A stretch of DNA of 64,000 nt from Acidulodesulfobacterium_A sp049965795 (GCA_049965795.1 JBMFVW010000002.1:40272-104271), one strand, 5' to 3'; numbered from the stretch's first letter, positions 35,003 through 43,222 are shown. Made by a program: numbers and translations. Notes: a model not told the origin generated them from the sequence alone.

Positions 35003-35437
35003 TTATTTCTTGGGAACTGTGAGTTCGACTCCCAGTTCGTCGCATAAACGTTCGTCTTTTAAATTTCCCTGGTTAACTTCGGCAATTCCCTGATACGGAT
35101 CAATTCCGCCTTCCGGAGTTGTTCTTATCGGGAATTTAAACCTTTTAATTTTTCCGTTTCTGAACTTTACCGTCCACATAATTGAATCGGAACCTCTCAT
35201 AGGAATAACCGATGCGCCCAGCGGTGCAAAATCCTGATAAGCTCTTACTTCGATAGCAGACTGAGGACAAATTTTAACGCAGCTGTAGCACTCCCAGCAC
35301 TGATCGGGCTCCTGATTATAAGCCTTCATAATGTCCTTATTTAATACCATAAGGTCATTCGGACAAATATACTGGCAGGCCGTCTTGTCTCTGCCTTTAC
35401 ATCCGTCGCACTTTTCCGTGATTACAAAACTTGGCAT
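35003..35437 (-). CDS. aprB: AprB, APS reductase beta (iron-sulfur) subunit
   Basis: 144 residues with two [4Fe-4S] motifs: CDGCKGRDKTACQYICP and CWECYSCVKICPQ. The long spacing of the first is specific to AprB. The rest is a beta-sheet segment and a C-terminal tail that wraps around AprA. It carries electrons from the Qmo complex to the AprA flavin. Precedes aprA and follows sat by about 90 bases. Confidence 0.97.
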   Translation of the reverse strand: MPSFVITEKCDGCKGRDKTACQYICPNDLMVLNKDIMKAYNQEPDQCWECYSCVKICPQSAIEVRAYQDFAPLGASVIPMRGSDSIMWTVKFRNGKIKRFKFPIRTTPEGGIDPYQGIAEVNQGNLKDERLCDELGVELTVPKK

Positions 35438-35530
35438 TTCCTTACCTCCTTAAATTTATATTTTGTTTTTTATAAGAATATATATTGCGCTTTATATCAA
35501 GCCTGCAATATAAAATTATAACTAATTAAA

Positions 35531-36754
35531 TTAAATTTCTCCTTTTGCAGCTTTGTGAAGCTTTATTTCTACTTTATCTTCTTTTGCGAGCGATGCATAA
35601 TAATCTTTCAATATAGATAAAACTTCCGGTCTGGAAAAATGGTCGGGAACTTCCTGCCCTTCGGATAATAATTTTCTTAACATAGTTCCGCTAAGCGTAA
35701 GCCTGTCTTCCTTCGGGTGCGGACATGTTCTCGTAGAAGCCATACCGTCGCATTTATGGCAATAAAAAGTAAGGTCCATTTTTAACGGTTTTAGCTCAAG
35801 CGCATTTTTGGGAATTTCGTCGAATATCTTGTGCGCATCGAACGGTCCATAGTAATCGCCGACTCCGGCGTGATCTCTTCCGACGATTAGATGGGAACAT
35901 CCGTAATTCTGCCTGAATACGGCATGAAGCAGGGCTTCCCTTGGTCCGGCATATCTCATTTCCATGGGATAACCGGCTTGAACTACGGTGTTTTTAACGA
36001 AATATTTGTCTATTAACGTATTGATGGCAACAGCCCTGACGTTTGCAGGAATATCTCCGGGTTTTAACTTTCCGACCAACTGGTGTATAAGGACGCCGTC
36101 GGTGGTTTCAACCGCAACTTTTGCAAGATATTCGTGCGAGCGGTGCATAGGATTTCTCGTTTGAAATGCCGCTACCGTATTCCATCCTTTTTCCTCAAAC
36201 AGTTTCCTGACTTCCGCAGGACGCATATATATATCTTTGAATTCAACGGGATAATAACTTTCGCTTAATACTTTTACTTTTCCGGCTATATTTATATCTC
36301 CCTGAGCCATAACCTTTTGGACTCCGGGATGTTCCATATCCGTGGTTTTAAAGACTTTCTGACATTCATGAGCTTTGTCGATAGTATATTTTTCAGAAAC
36401 GTTAATAATGCCTATAATTTCCGAAGTTTCTGAATCTACGAGTGCAGCTTCTTCGCCGATATTTATTCCGTCTGCAGTCTCTTTTGAGGCTGAAAGAGTA
36501 ATAGGAATAGGCCAGAACGTTCCGTCTTCCATAGTATAATCGTCAACTACGCCCTGCCAGTCTTTCTTTCCCATAAAGCCTTCAAGAGGTGTAAAAGCGC
36601 CTATTCCCATCATTATAAGGTCTGAGGTTTCTCTTGACGTCATGGGTATTTTTTTAAGATTTTTTGCTTTTTCTTTTGCGGAGCTCAGTTCGCTTCCCGA
36701 CAAAAGAAGAGGTTTTAACTTTTTTTCTTTACCGTGCGGATTTACTAAAGCCAT
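35531..36754 (-). CDS. sat: ATP sulfurylase (sulfate adenylyltransferase)
   Basis: 407 residues of the homo-oligomeric dissimilatory type. FQTRNPMHRSHEY (QxRNxxHxxH nucleotide site) and GRDHAGVGDYYGP are diagnostic. Four cysteine/histidine residues in FYCHKCDGMASTRTCPHP near the C-terminus form the zinc site of bacterial Sat enzymes. It makes APS and PPi from sulfate and ATP; the pyrophosphatase HppA at the end of the island removes the PPi. GGAG six bases before the ATG and a -35/-10 pair at 36792-36820. Confidence 0.97.
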   Translation of the reverse strand: MALVNPHGKEKKLKPLLLSGSELSSAKEKAKNLKKIPMTSRETSDLIMMGIGAFTPLEGFMGKKDWQGVVDDYTMEDGTFWPIPITLSASKETADGINIGEEAALVDSETSEIIGIINVSEKYTIDKAHECQKVFKTTDMEHPGVQKVMAQGDINIAGKVKVLSESYYPVEFKDIYMRPAEVRKLFEEKGWNTVAAFQTRNPMHRSHEYLAKVAVETTDGVLIHQLVGKLKPGDIPANVRAVAINTLIDKYFVKNTVVQAGYPMEMRYAGPREALLHAVFRQNYGCSHLIVGRDHAGVGDYYGPFDAHKIFDEIPKNALELKPLKMDLTFYCHKCDGMASTRTCPHPKEDRLTLSGTMLRKLLSEGQEVPDHFSRPEVLSILKDYYASLAKEDKVEIKLHKAAKGEI

Positions 36755-36791
36755 ATTTCACTCCGTATATATTTTTAAAATTAATTCTATA

Positions 36792-36820
36792 TATTTAATA
36801 TTATTTGCTTAAAAAGTCAA
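36792..36820 (-). promoter_or_regulatory. Probable sigma70-type promoter of sat
   Basis: On the minus strand TTGACT (36815-36820), a 17-base spacer and TAAATA (36792-36797), 38 bases upstream of the sat ATG. Spacing and -35 are good, the -10 is only 4/6. The MITE-like element between dsrH and sat ends just upstream, so sat probably needs a promoter of its own. Confidence 0.55.
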
Positions 36821-36836
36821 CAGTTATTTTTGCCGC

Positions 36837-37002
36837 AAAATTTCCGATAGACAATAGGAAAAGACATCAGATTAATTTTTTACAGTAAATTTATATATTA
36901 ATTGACTTTTTTAGCTAATGCAAAAAATAAGATCTTACACCTTTCCCTTCATTAATTATCGATTTGTTTCATCGAACGTTACAACTTTCTATCGGCAATT
37001 TT
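36837..37002. repeat. MITE-like element A between dsrH and sat
   Basis: 15-bp terminal inverted repeats with one mismatch, AAAATTTCCGATAGA (36837-36851) and TCTATCGGCAATTTT (36988-37002), enclose 136 bp without coding capacity. Inner inverted motifs resemble AAAGGTGTCAGATCTT. The right half, read on the minus strand, matches the element at 25160-25286 over GGTGT(A/C)AGATCTTATTTTTTGCAT and beyond. It separates dsrH from sat inside the sulfate-reduction island. Confidence 0.7.
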
Positions 37003-37015
37003 AGATTTATATAAT

Positions 37016-37315
37016 TTACGACCAAGTCATAGGATTGTGTTCAACTACTTTTTCCACAAAGCCTTTATAGTCTATTACTTTTACGTTTTCTATTATTTCA
37101 TTCTCCTGAATGCCTCTTGCTTTTACGTCCGCTATAAGACAGTAAACGGCATTTTTTTGCATAAGGCTTTTTAATGCTCCTTCATATTTTCCGCCTTTTT
37201 TTGCGGCATATATTCCGTCTTCGGTTAAAAGCATTATATCGTTTTTCTCAATATAATTTATTGCATCGACGAATGCGGAAGATTCGTATGGAGATTTTTT
37301 TACTATGTGCAGCAC
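37016..37315 (-). CDS. dsrH: DsrH (TusB-like) sulfur-carrier subunit
   Basis: 99 residues, beginning MLHIVKKSPYES as TusB/DsrH proteins do, with LLTEDGIYAA and a C-terminal VIDYKGFVEKVVEHNPMTW like TusB. It belongs to the DsrE2F2H2 sulfurtransferase that hands sulfur to DsrC. The Cys near residue 20 found in DsrH of sulfur oxidisers is Ala18 here, as in E. coli TusB; the only Cys is at about residue 59. GTG start preceded by AGGAGG nine bases before. Last of dsrE-dsrF-dsrH. Confidence 0.88.
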   Translation of the reverse strand: MLHIVKKSPYESSAFVDAINYIEKNDIMLLTEDGIYAAKKGGKYEGALKSLMQKNAVYCLIADVKARGIQENEIIENVKVIDYKGFVEKVVEHNPMTWS

Positions 37316-37379
37316 TTTTGTATTCCTCCTTAATTCTTAATATTTATTCCTTTTACTTATAAATTTAGGCTCTCGTTGT

Positions 37380-37754
37380 TTAAAAAGGCAGTAACGCTTT
37401 CATTTCCGCCATCTTTTGCTTCAATCCGCTTCTGTCTATTATTTCTACTTCCGTCGCTAAATCGTCTTCCGTCATGCCCCTTTCTTCGAGAGACTCTTTT
37501 TCTACGTAAATATGGGAAATTTCAAAGTCGTCTATTAATATAGGGTAAGTCATGGAAAAATTTTTCTTTCCGAGCAAAGAAGTATCCTGCCCTTTTTTCA
37601 ATGAAAATACTCCGTCTCCGGTAAATGTGACGCTGATATCCTGCTCGTATGCGCCGAACATAACCATAGCTTCTATAGCTTCCTGTTCGTATATAGTTCC
37701 GTAGGGAGCGGTTCTGCATACAAACATAACTTTTGTTTTTTCTTGTTCAGACAT
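37380..37754 (-). CDS. dsrF: DsrF (TusC-like) sulfurtransferase subunit
   Basis: 124 residues of the DsrE/F fold: VMFVCRTAPYGTIYEQEAI near the N-terminus and EISHIYVEKESLEERGM late in the protein match DsrF/TusC. Structural subunit of the DsrEFH hexamer. 39 bases after dsrE and 64 before dsrH, same strand, so one message. Confidence 0.9.
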   Translation of the reverse strand: MSEQEKTKVMFVCRTAPYGTIYEQEAIEAMVMFGAYEQDISVTFTGDGVFSLKKGQDTSLLGKKNFSMTYPILIDDFEISHIYVEKESLEERGMTEDDLATEVEIIDRSGLKQKMAEMKALLPF

Positions 37755-37793
37755 CTTATGACTCCTTTATTAAGTATATTTTTTTATATTTTA

Positions 37794-38144
37794 TTAAAAA
37801 GTTATAGTTCTGTCGGATGTTATGCAGAGTTCAAGCAGCTGTCCGAGCCCCGATATTTCTTCCACTTTGCATACCGTCTGATTTACTATACCCCTTCTTT
37901 TTCCCGCCGCAACGCAGACTATAAGCCTTACTCCTTTAAGTTCGAGTTCGGAAAGCAGTTTCATAATATTTCTTTCGTCTCTCGGAGGTTCAAGCGTCGC
38001 ACATCTGTTATAAACTCCGTCGTTATAAAAAAATACGCCCGTTATTTCATGTCCGCTTTCCATAGCCGCTAATATAAAATTATAGGCTGTGTCCATAGCC
38101 TGATGCATATAAGGGCCTTCTTTAATAAGAATGCCGAATTTCAT
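37794..38144 (-). CDS. dsrE: DsrE (TusD-like) catalytic sulfurtransferase subunit
   Basis: 116 residues. FGILIKEGPYMHQAMDTAYNF begins the DsrE fold. Cys77 in RLIVCVAAGKRRGI corresponds to the persulfide-bearing Cys78 of Allochromatium DsrE, so the subunit should be active in sulfur transfer. DsrEFH is typical of sulfur oxidisers, where it passes sulfane sulfur to DsrC CysA; its presence beside dsrD-containing reductive genes is unusual (see findings). Confidence 0.92.
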   Translation of the reverse strand: MKFGILIKEGPYMHQAMDTAYNFILAAMESGHEITGVFFYNDGVYNRCATLEPPRDERNIMKLLSELELKGVRLIVCVAAGKRRGIVNQTVCKVEEISGLGQLLELCITSDRTITF

Positions 38145-38216
38145 TAATTCCTCCAGTTAAATTATTTTATTATTATATTTTCTGCAAGCATCTTTACAAT
38201 AAGTCTCAAATCTGAT

Positions 38217-39704
38217 TTACATTATTATAGCATTGCTGACTAACTGATGAATACCGCCGACCATTTCGGCATCTAAGCCGTATAACGGAAATACTTTAGA
38301 AAACTGGGTTTTGCATATTGCGCAAATCAAAGCGTAAAAATTTACTCCGTGATTATCGACTGCTTCCTTAACCGTCTGCATTCTAGGCATAGAGCCTGCA
38401 AGCCTTACGTTCATGACTTCTTCGGTCAGCAGTCCGCCGCCTGCTCCGCAGCAAAAAGTGCTTTCTTTAGTAGTCCCTTCCCTTAATTCTACGAATTTAT
38501 TTGCAGCCGCTTTTATCAATTCTCTCGGTATAGTAAATTGGCCGCCTACGACGTCGCCTATTCTGGAACCTCTCGCTACATTGCAGGAATCGTGGAACGT
38601 AACGACCTTATCGTCGTTTGCGGTAGGATCAAGCTTGATAACTCCGTCTTTTACAAGTCCTAATGTAAACTCGCATATATGTGTAGGCTGTTTATATTTT
38701 GAATCGAGAAAATCGAAGGGTCCGTTCATAGTATTTGAGTACATATAGGCTGCTCTCCATGCGTGTCCGCATTCACCTATGATGACCCTCTTTACTTTAA
38801 GCCTTCTTGCTTCGTCCCATATTCTTTTATTTATTTCCTTGGTGTTTTGATAGCTTCCTATAAACTTTCCGAAATTGCCCGCTTCCGACGCATATGAAGA
38901 AACGGTATAGCTTATGCCTGATTTATGAAACACTTTTGCATATCCTTTTAAAGATTCCATATGCGGCATAGCAAAAAAATCTGCGGACGGCGGAACAAGC
39001 AATACTTCCGCTCCCTCTACGTCCATAGGAATCTTAACGCCTTTTCCGCCTTCTTCTTCTATTTCTTCTTCTAAGTCGTTCAGGGTATTTCTAAGTGCTG
39101 CTGCGTTTATTCCGATATTGTTTCCGGTAGTATAGACTTTATGGATGACTTCCGTCGTGTATTTTTGACCTAAACCTATTGAATCCATGATCTGTCTTGC
39201 AGCCATGGTTATTTCCGCAGTATCAATACCGTAAGGACAAAATACCGAACATCTTCTGCATTCCGAACACTGCCAAAAATAAGTGTACCATTCCTTTAAT
39301 ACTTCTTCGGTCAATTCCTGAGCGTTTGACAAACTTTTAAAAAATCCGGACGGAGTAAAATAATATCTGTAAACCTTTCTCATTAACTCCTGTCTTTGTA
39401 CCGGCATATTATTCGGGTCGGACGTTCCGAGAAAAAACTGGCATTTGTCCGTGCATGCGCCGCATCTGACGCATATATCCATGTAATCCCTGACGGCCTT
39501 ATTATGGTCTAATATCTGTTTAAAAACTCCAAGCGCTTTGTCTTTCCATCCGTCTTGAAGTTTCGTAGGAAATCCCAGCGCTTCCATGTCTTCTTTCTGA
39601 GCTTCTATCATATGTTCGTAAGAAGATGCTCCGGGGACTATCTTCGGTATTGAAATATTTCCGTCCAATACCGGTATTTTATATTTACTTTTCGGCTTAG
39701 CCAT
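38217..39704 (-). CDS. dsrK: DsrK, HdrD-like iron-sulfur subunit
   Basis: 495 residues. Two ferredoxin-type clusters in the first third (CVRCGACTDKCQFF and CSECRRCSVFCPYG), then two CCG-like regions: FHDSCNVARGSRI and STFCCGAGGGLLTEE, which coordinate the special [4Fe-4S] cluster of HdrD/DsrK. With DsrM it takes electrons from menaquinol toward DsrC. Gap to dsrM of 142 AT-rich bases. No dsrJ, dsrO or dsrP follows, so a two-subunit DsrMK complex is likely, at least from this locus. Confidence 0.95.
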   Translation of the reverse strand: MAKPKSKYKIPVLDGNISIPKIVPGASSYEHMIEAQKEDMEALGFPTKLQDGWKDKALGVFKQILDHNKAVRDYMDICVRCGACTDKCQFFLGTSDPNNMPVQRQELMRKVYRYYFTPSGFFKSLSNAQELTEEVLKEWYTYFWQCSECRRCSVFCPYGIDTAEITMAARQIMDSIGLGQKYTTEVIHKVYTTGNNIGINAAALRNTLNDLEEEIEEEGGKGVKIPMDVEGAEVLLVPPSADFFAMPHMESLKGYAKVFHKSGISYTVSSYASEAGNFGKFIGSYQNTKEINKRIWDEARRLKVKRVIIGECGHAWRAAYMYSNTMNGPFDFLDSKYKQPTHICEFTLGLVKDGVIKLDPTANDDKVVTFHDSCNVARGSRIGDVVGGQFTIPRELIKAAANKFVELREGTTKESTFCCGAGGGLLTEEVMNVRLAGSMPRMQTVKEAVDNHGVNFYALICAICKTQFSKVFPLYGLDAEMVGGIHQLVSNAIIM

Positions 39705-39846
39705 ACTGTATATACCTCCGATTAATTCCTATAAAGAATCAAAATTGCAGGTTATTTTATTAATTTTTATATTTTTTTATATATTTTTATTTAGTTCGTT
39801 TTAATTATAAATTTAAATCAAATTTCTATGCTAACTATTATAAAAC

Positions 39847-40608
39847 CTATATCGAAAGATCCTTTGCATTCGGACGGTAGTATCTTTCTTCTATTGGATT
39901 ATCCGCCATATTTCTTGTCGGGGAAAAGAATATTCCGACGAAATGCATCACTTTACTGAAAGGTATATAAAGAATAAGAAGCATTACAAGAGTATAGTGC
40001 ATCAAAAATAAAGGATTCGACGGTATATTGGTGAATTGAAACGTCAAAAGACCGTTCATATAAGGATCCAGCTGTTTATCCACTATGGTAAGAGCGGCGG
40101 GCGTTAATACAAAATTTAACGATAAACCGGCTATGCCGATAAGCATTAATAAAATTAATATTAAATAGTCTTGAAAAAGAGATATAAACTTAACCCTTTC
40201 TACTACAACCCTTCTCATGAGCAGTAAAAAAAGGGATAAAACCATAATTATTCCGCATACTATACCTGCCAATACAAAATAATTATACCAGAAAGGCAGC
40301 GGGTTCGTATAAACGAAATGCCGCGCAAAATGCATCGCTATTAAAAGAAAAAACGAAATATGAAACAGGTATCCGAATACCCATGTAGGCTTATTGGATT
40401 TAAAGAGGCTCTTAAAGAAAAATACCTCTCCGAGAACTCTCGCAAATGCTCCGCTTTTCGTAAGCGGTGCCGGGGTCAGCATTATTTTAATAGGCTGCGG
40501 CGTAGTAGCATATTGATATATTCTTAAGATAACGCCTATAGCAAATACTAATCCGACGGAATACGTAATTAATAAATATATATAAGTTGTAACGGTAAGA
40601 GGTTCCAT
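39847..40608 (-). CDS. dsrM: DsrM, NarI-like membrane cytochrome b subunit
   Basis: 253 residues with about five membrane helices and histidines in the NarI-like positions (HISFFLLIAMHFARH, LMHYTLVMLLILYIPFSKVMHF). It anchors DsrK and oxidises menaquinol via two haems b. Its length is near that of the sulfur-oxidiser DsrM (about 240) rather than the longer forms of many sulfate reducers. A palindrome AACACGTGTT lies 65 bases upstream. Confidence 0.9.
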   Translation of the reverse strand: MEPLTVTTYIYLLITYSVGLVFAIGVILRIYQYATTPQPIKIMLTPAPLTKSGAFARVLGEVFFFKSLFKSNKPTWVFGYLFHISFFLLIAMHFARHFVYTNPLPFWYNYFVLAGIVCGIIMVLSLFLLLMRRVVVERVKFISLFQDYLILILLMLIGIAGLSLNFVLTPAALTIVDKQLDPYMNGLLTFQFTNIPSNPLFLMHYTLVMLLILYIPFSKVMHFVGIFFSPTRNMADNPIEERYYRPNAKDLSI

Positions 40609-40672
40609 TTTTACTCCCCCCTGAATTAATAATTTTATTTTTGTTTTACATTTAAATTAATGCTTACTTTAC

Positions 40673-40682
40673 AACACGTGTT
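40673..40682. promoter_or_regulatory. AACACGTGTT palindrome upstream of dsrM
   Basis: A perfect 10-bp palindrome between the dsrC terminator and dsrM. Its core ACACGTGT recurs upstream of hppA at 28036-28043. Both sites are in front of transcription starts of the sulfate island; a shared regulator is possible but not shown. Confidence 0.35.
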
Positions 40683-40687
40683 CATAT

Positions 40688-40722
40688 AATAATCAAGCGG
40701 CTTAAAAAGCCGCTTGATTATT
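40688..40722 (-). terminator. Strong stem-loop after dsrC
   Basis: Perfect 16-bp stem (AATAATCAAGCGGCTT at 40688-40703, complement at 40707-40722) with a 3-base loop, 15 bases after the dsrC stop. The minus-strand tail is ATTATATGAAC, AT-rich but not a pure T run. It likely terminates or attenuates the dsrABDLC message and may stabilise its 3' end, so that DsrC is made in excess of DsrMK. Confidence 0.8.
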
Positions 40723-40737
40723 TACATAGTTCTTTTA

Positions 40738-41079
40738 TTAAACGCATCCTGTAGGTTTTGGAAGACCGGCTATTTTTGCAAGCTGTTTTGCCGGACCTTC
40801 AGGAAACAATTCATAAATGAATTTATTAGCTTCTTTTTTATCCGGTAAATTTTCAAGCGTCATAACCTCTTTCGTCAGCGATTTAATTGCCGGCGCAACC
40901 TGAAATTTCTGGAAATAATCCCTTATCCATTCAATTAATTTCCAGTGCTTGTCGGTTAATTCTACATTTTCCTGCTTCGCAAGAACTTCAGCAAGACCTT
41001 TGTCCCAATCTGCGAGATTCTGAAGGTAACCTTCGTCATCCGTTTCTATCGTTTTTCCGTTATAAACAAAACTTGCCAT
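40738..41079 (-). CDS. dsrC: DsrC-family sulfur carrier lacking CysB (CysA only)
   Basis: 113 residues of the DsrC/TusE family: N-terminal MASFVYNGKTIETDDEGYL, central HWKLIEWIRDYFQKFQVAP, and a C-terminal arm ending GLPKPTGCV. The penultimate CysA (Cys112) is present. The residue 11 positions earlier, where canonical DsrC has CysB, is Ala101 (codon GCA; arm reads KQLAKIAGLPKPTGCV). It can therefore carry sulfur on CysA but cannot form the intramolecular CysA-S-S-S-CysB trisulfide that DsrC normally does with DsrAB. Such CysA-only members are called TusE-like. Its place between dsrL and dsrM, with dsrEFH downstream, argues that it works with Dsr proteins. Another, canonical DsrC may exist elsewhere in the genome. 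Confidence 0.93.
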   Translation of the reverse strand: MASFVYNGKTIETDDEGYLQNLADWDKGLAEVLAKQENVELTDKHWKLIEWIRDYFQKFQVAPAIKSLTKEVMTLENLPDKKEANKFIYELFPEGPAKQLAKIAGLPKPTGCV

Positions 41080-41148
41080 AAATAACCTCCGTTTAAATTT
41101 AAATTTAATTTATTTGAATCTATTGCATTATATTAAGTAAATATGCTT

Positions 41149-42861
41149 TTACAGCATATCTATATAGCCGCAGGGACAGCTTTCCGCGCATTTCTTACAG
41201 CCGTTGCACGTTTCAAGGTGAAATTCAAAATGCTGGCCTTTAGGCAATTTTTTAACTGCGCTCTGCGAGCAGTATTCAAAACAGCTTCCGCAGTCGAAAC
41301 ATAATCCGCAGCTCATACATCTCTTTACTTCCGAAACAAGTTCGTCTAAATTAAGGTCGTTTAAAATACCCTCGAAATCTTTGACTCTTTCTTTAGGGTC
41401 TCTTGAAGTCCTTTTCTTTCTTTCGGCAGGCTGAAAATATGACAGATACATATTTTTACCTTCTCTGTTTGCGGCATCGCCGTACTTTATGACTCTTCTT
41501 TCGTCGTTAATTACCTGTTCTCCGCTAAACTTTTTATGTATAGCGTAGGCTGCATATCTTCCCATTCCGATAGCGTCGGTAACAAGACCGAACCTTAATA
41601 TATCTCCGCCGGCAAACACTTTGTCTTCGCCTGCGACAAGATAATTGTCGTCAACTTTTAAAAACTCGTTGTTAGGATTTTTAGTCAGATTTTCTAAGCC
41701 TTTATAATCGGGTTTTTGACCGAAAGAATATATTAAAGTGTCTAATTTTAAATTAAGCTCCTGTCCGCCTTCGATGATTATCGGATGAACCCTGCCGGAT
41801 GCGTCTTTTTCCGAAAGTTTCATTTTTTTAAGTTTTACGGCTGCCGCTTTGCCGTTTTCCGTAACTATCTCGTCAAGCGCAAACAAAAACTCGAATTTTA
41901 TACCTTCGGCGTGCCCTTCTTTTACTTCCGTAGAACCTTTTTCTTCAATTTCGGATGCATCGTTAACCGTGCCTTTATTATAAATAAAGGTGACGTTGGC
42001 GCCCAGCCTTTTTGCCACCATTCCTGCGTCCATTGCGCTGTCGCTGCCGATAACTACCACTTCTTTTCCCGCGTCTTTAAGTTCGCCGGAAGCCGCTTTC
42101 TGCAGAAATTCTATTCCTGTATAAACATTAGGAGAATCGGCGCCGTTCATTTTCATTTTTATCGGATCATGGGTGCCTATTGCTATAAATATTGCGTCAT
42201 ATTCGGACTTAAGACTGTCTAAGGTTACGTCAGTCCCTATGTTGACACCTGTTTTAATCTCTACGCCGAGATTTTTAATGCGCTGAACTTCCGCATCGAT
42301 AATATCTAACGGCAGCCTGAAACGGGGTATTCCGTATCTTAAATATCCTCCGGTTTCAGTAAATTTTTCAAAAATAGTAACGTTATATCCTCTCAATGCG
42401 AGATGGTATGCCGCGGATAATCCTGCAGGACCGCTTCCTATTATTGCAATTTTTTCTTTTCTTGTTACTTCGGTCAGTTTTTTATACTGAAGATTATTTT
42501 TTATTCCGTAATCTCCTACAAACATTTCTATAGCGTTAATCGCTACCGGCGTGTCTTTTTCTTTTCTGTTGCATGCGTCCTCGCACGGATGGGGACATAC
42601 TCTTCCTGTAGTCGAAGGAAGCGGATTCGACTCCGTCAGCATATAAAAAGCAAGTTTTAATGAGTCGTCTATAGGACGGTCGTATGACTCGCTCTGTGCT
42701 ATAAGCTGAATATAATCCCTAACCTTAGTTCCGTTCGGACAGGTATCCATACACGGCGGTCTTTTTTCGACATACTTAGGCCTGTATGGCGACTGAGACA
42801 TTCCGCCGCCAGTATTAGCCGCAATTTTTGCCGGTTTTTTCGGTTTTTTTAATTCAAGCAT
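41149..42861 (-). CDS. dsrL: DsrL-like NAD(P)H:acceptor oxidoreductase (GltD-type iron-sulfur flavoprotein)
   Basis: 570 residues. N-terminal Fe-S domain (CPNGTKVRDYIQL, CPHPCEDACNR), FAD site IIGSGPAGLSAAYHLALRGY, NAD(P) site VIGSDSAMDAGMVAKRLGAN, and a C-terminal bacterial-ferredoxin part with closely packed cysteines (CMSCGLCFDCGSC, CNGCKKCAESCPCG). DsrL of sulfur oxidisers (about 650 residues) links NAD(P)H to DsrAB; a shorter DsrL-2 type occurs in some reductive Dsr organisms, and this length fits DsrL-2. A glutamate-synthase small subunit is the family alternative, but there is no gltB and the gene sits inside the dsr cluster between dsrD and dsrC. Confidence 0.88.
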   Translation of the reverse strand: MLELKKPKKPAKIAANTGGGMSQSPYRPKYVEKRPPCMDTCPNGTKVRDYIQLIAQSESYDRPIDDSLKLAFYMLTESNPLPSTTGRVCPHPCEDACNRKEKDTPVAINAIEMFVGDYGIKNNLQYKKLTEVTRKEKIAIIGSGPAGLSAAYHLALRGYNVTIFEKFTETGGYLRYGIPRFRLPLDIIDAEVQRIKNLGVEIKTGVNIGTDVTLDSLKSEYDAIFIAIGTHDPIKMKMNGADSPNVYTGIEFLQKAASGELKDAGKEVVVIGSDSAMDAGMVAKRLGANVTFIYNKGTVNDASEIEEKGSTEVKEGHAEGIKFEFLFALDEIVTENGKAAAVKLKKMKLSEKDASGRVHPIIIEGGQELNLKLDTLIYSFGQKPDYKGLENLTKNPNNEFLKVDDNYLVAGEDKVFAGGDILRFGLVTDAIGMGRYAAYAIHKKFSGEQVINDERRVIKYGDAANREGKNMYLSYFQPAERKKRTSRDPKERVKDFEGILNDLNLDELVSEVKRCMSCGLCFDCGSCFEYCSQSAVKKLPKGQHFEFHLETCNGCKKCAESCPCGYIDML

Positions 42862-42883
42862 AATTTTTACCCATTTTTTTATC

Positions 42884-42906
42884 GGGTCGGAGTTGAATTC
42901 CGACCC
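42884..42906. terminator. Stem-loop between dsrD and dsrL
   Basis: Arms GGGTCGGA (42884-42891) and TCCGACCC (42899-42906) pair perfectly around 7 bases. On the minus strand it lies 18 bases after the dsrD stop but is followed by A-rich, not T-rich, sequence, so it is probably a message-processing or stabilising hairpin rather than a terminator. Confidence 0.55.
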
Positions 42907-42924
42907 TTTATAATTATTAATTAT

Positions 42925-43161
42925 TTATTTATTTTCAGGCACGGTGAGGAAACTTCCGCCTGCATAACCGTAAACGAGTTTTTCTTCATCCATTAAATCT
43001 TTTAAAGCACTTTTAATATCGTCTTTGGTTAAACCTTCGCTTGCAAACTCCTTCTCCATTTCCTTAACGATATCTATCGGTTTGAATCTTTTTTTTCCGA
43101 CATATTCCGTTACCAAGCCTAAGATCTTATCTTCAACTTTCTTTTTAGTTTCGTCAGTCAT
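42925..43161 (-). CDS. dsrD: DsrD, winged-helix activator of DsrAB
   Basis: A 78-residue winged-helix protein (VEDKILGLVTEYVGKKRF, then VYGYAGGSFLTVPE forming the wing). DsrD binds DsrAB and stimulates sulfite reduction; it is regarded as a marker of the reductive pathway and is absent from most sulfur oxidisers. It follows dsrB by 61 bases. Size, fold pattern and position make the call firm. Confidence 0.94.
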   Translation of the reverse strand: MTDETKKKVEDKILGLVTEYVGKKRFKPIDIVKEMEKEFASEGLTKDDIKSALKDLMDEEKLVYGYAGGSFLTVPENK

Positions 43162-43222
43162 CTTATTAGCTCCTAAATACTTTTATTTAATTTTTATTTT
43201 GTAAAAATGTCCGTCTTTTAAA

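Noticed and set aside
41149..42861. Glutamate synthase small subunit (GltD)
   Set aside because: No gltB nearby, extra C-terminal ferredoxin clusters and a position between dsrD and dsrC favour DsrL.
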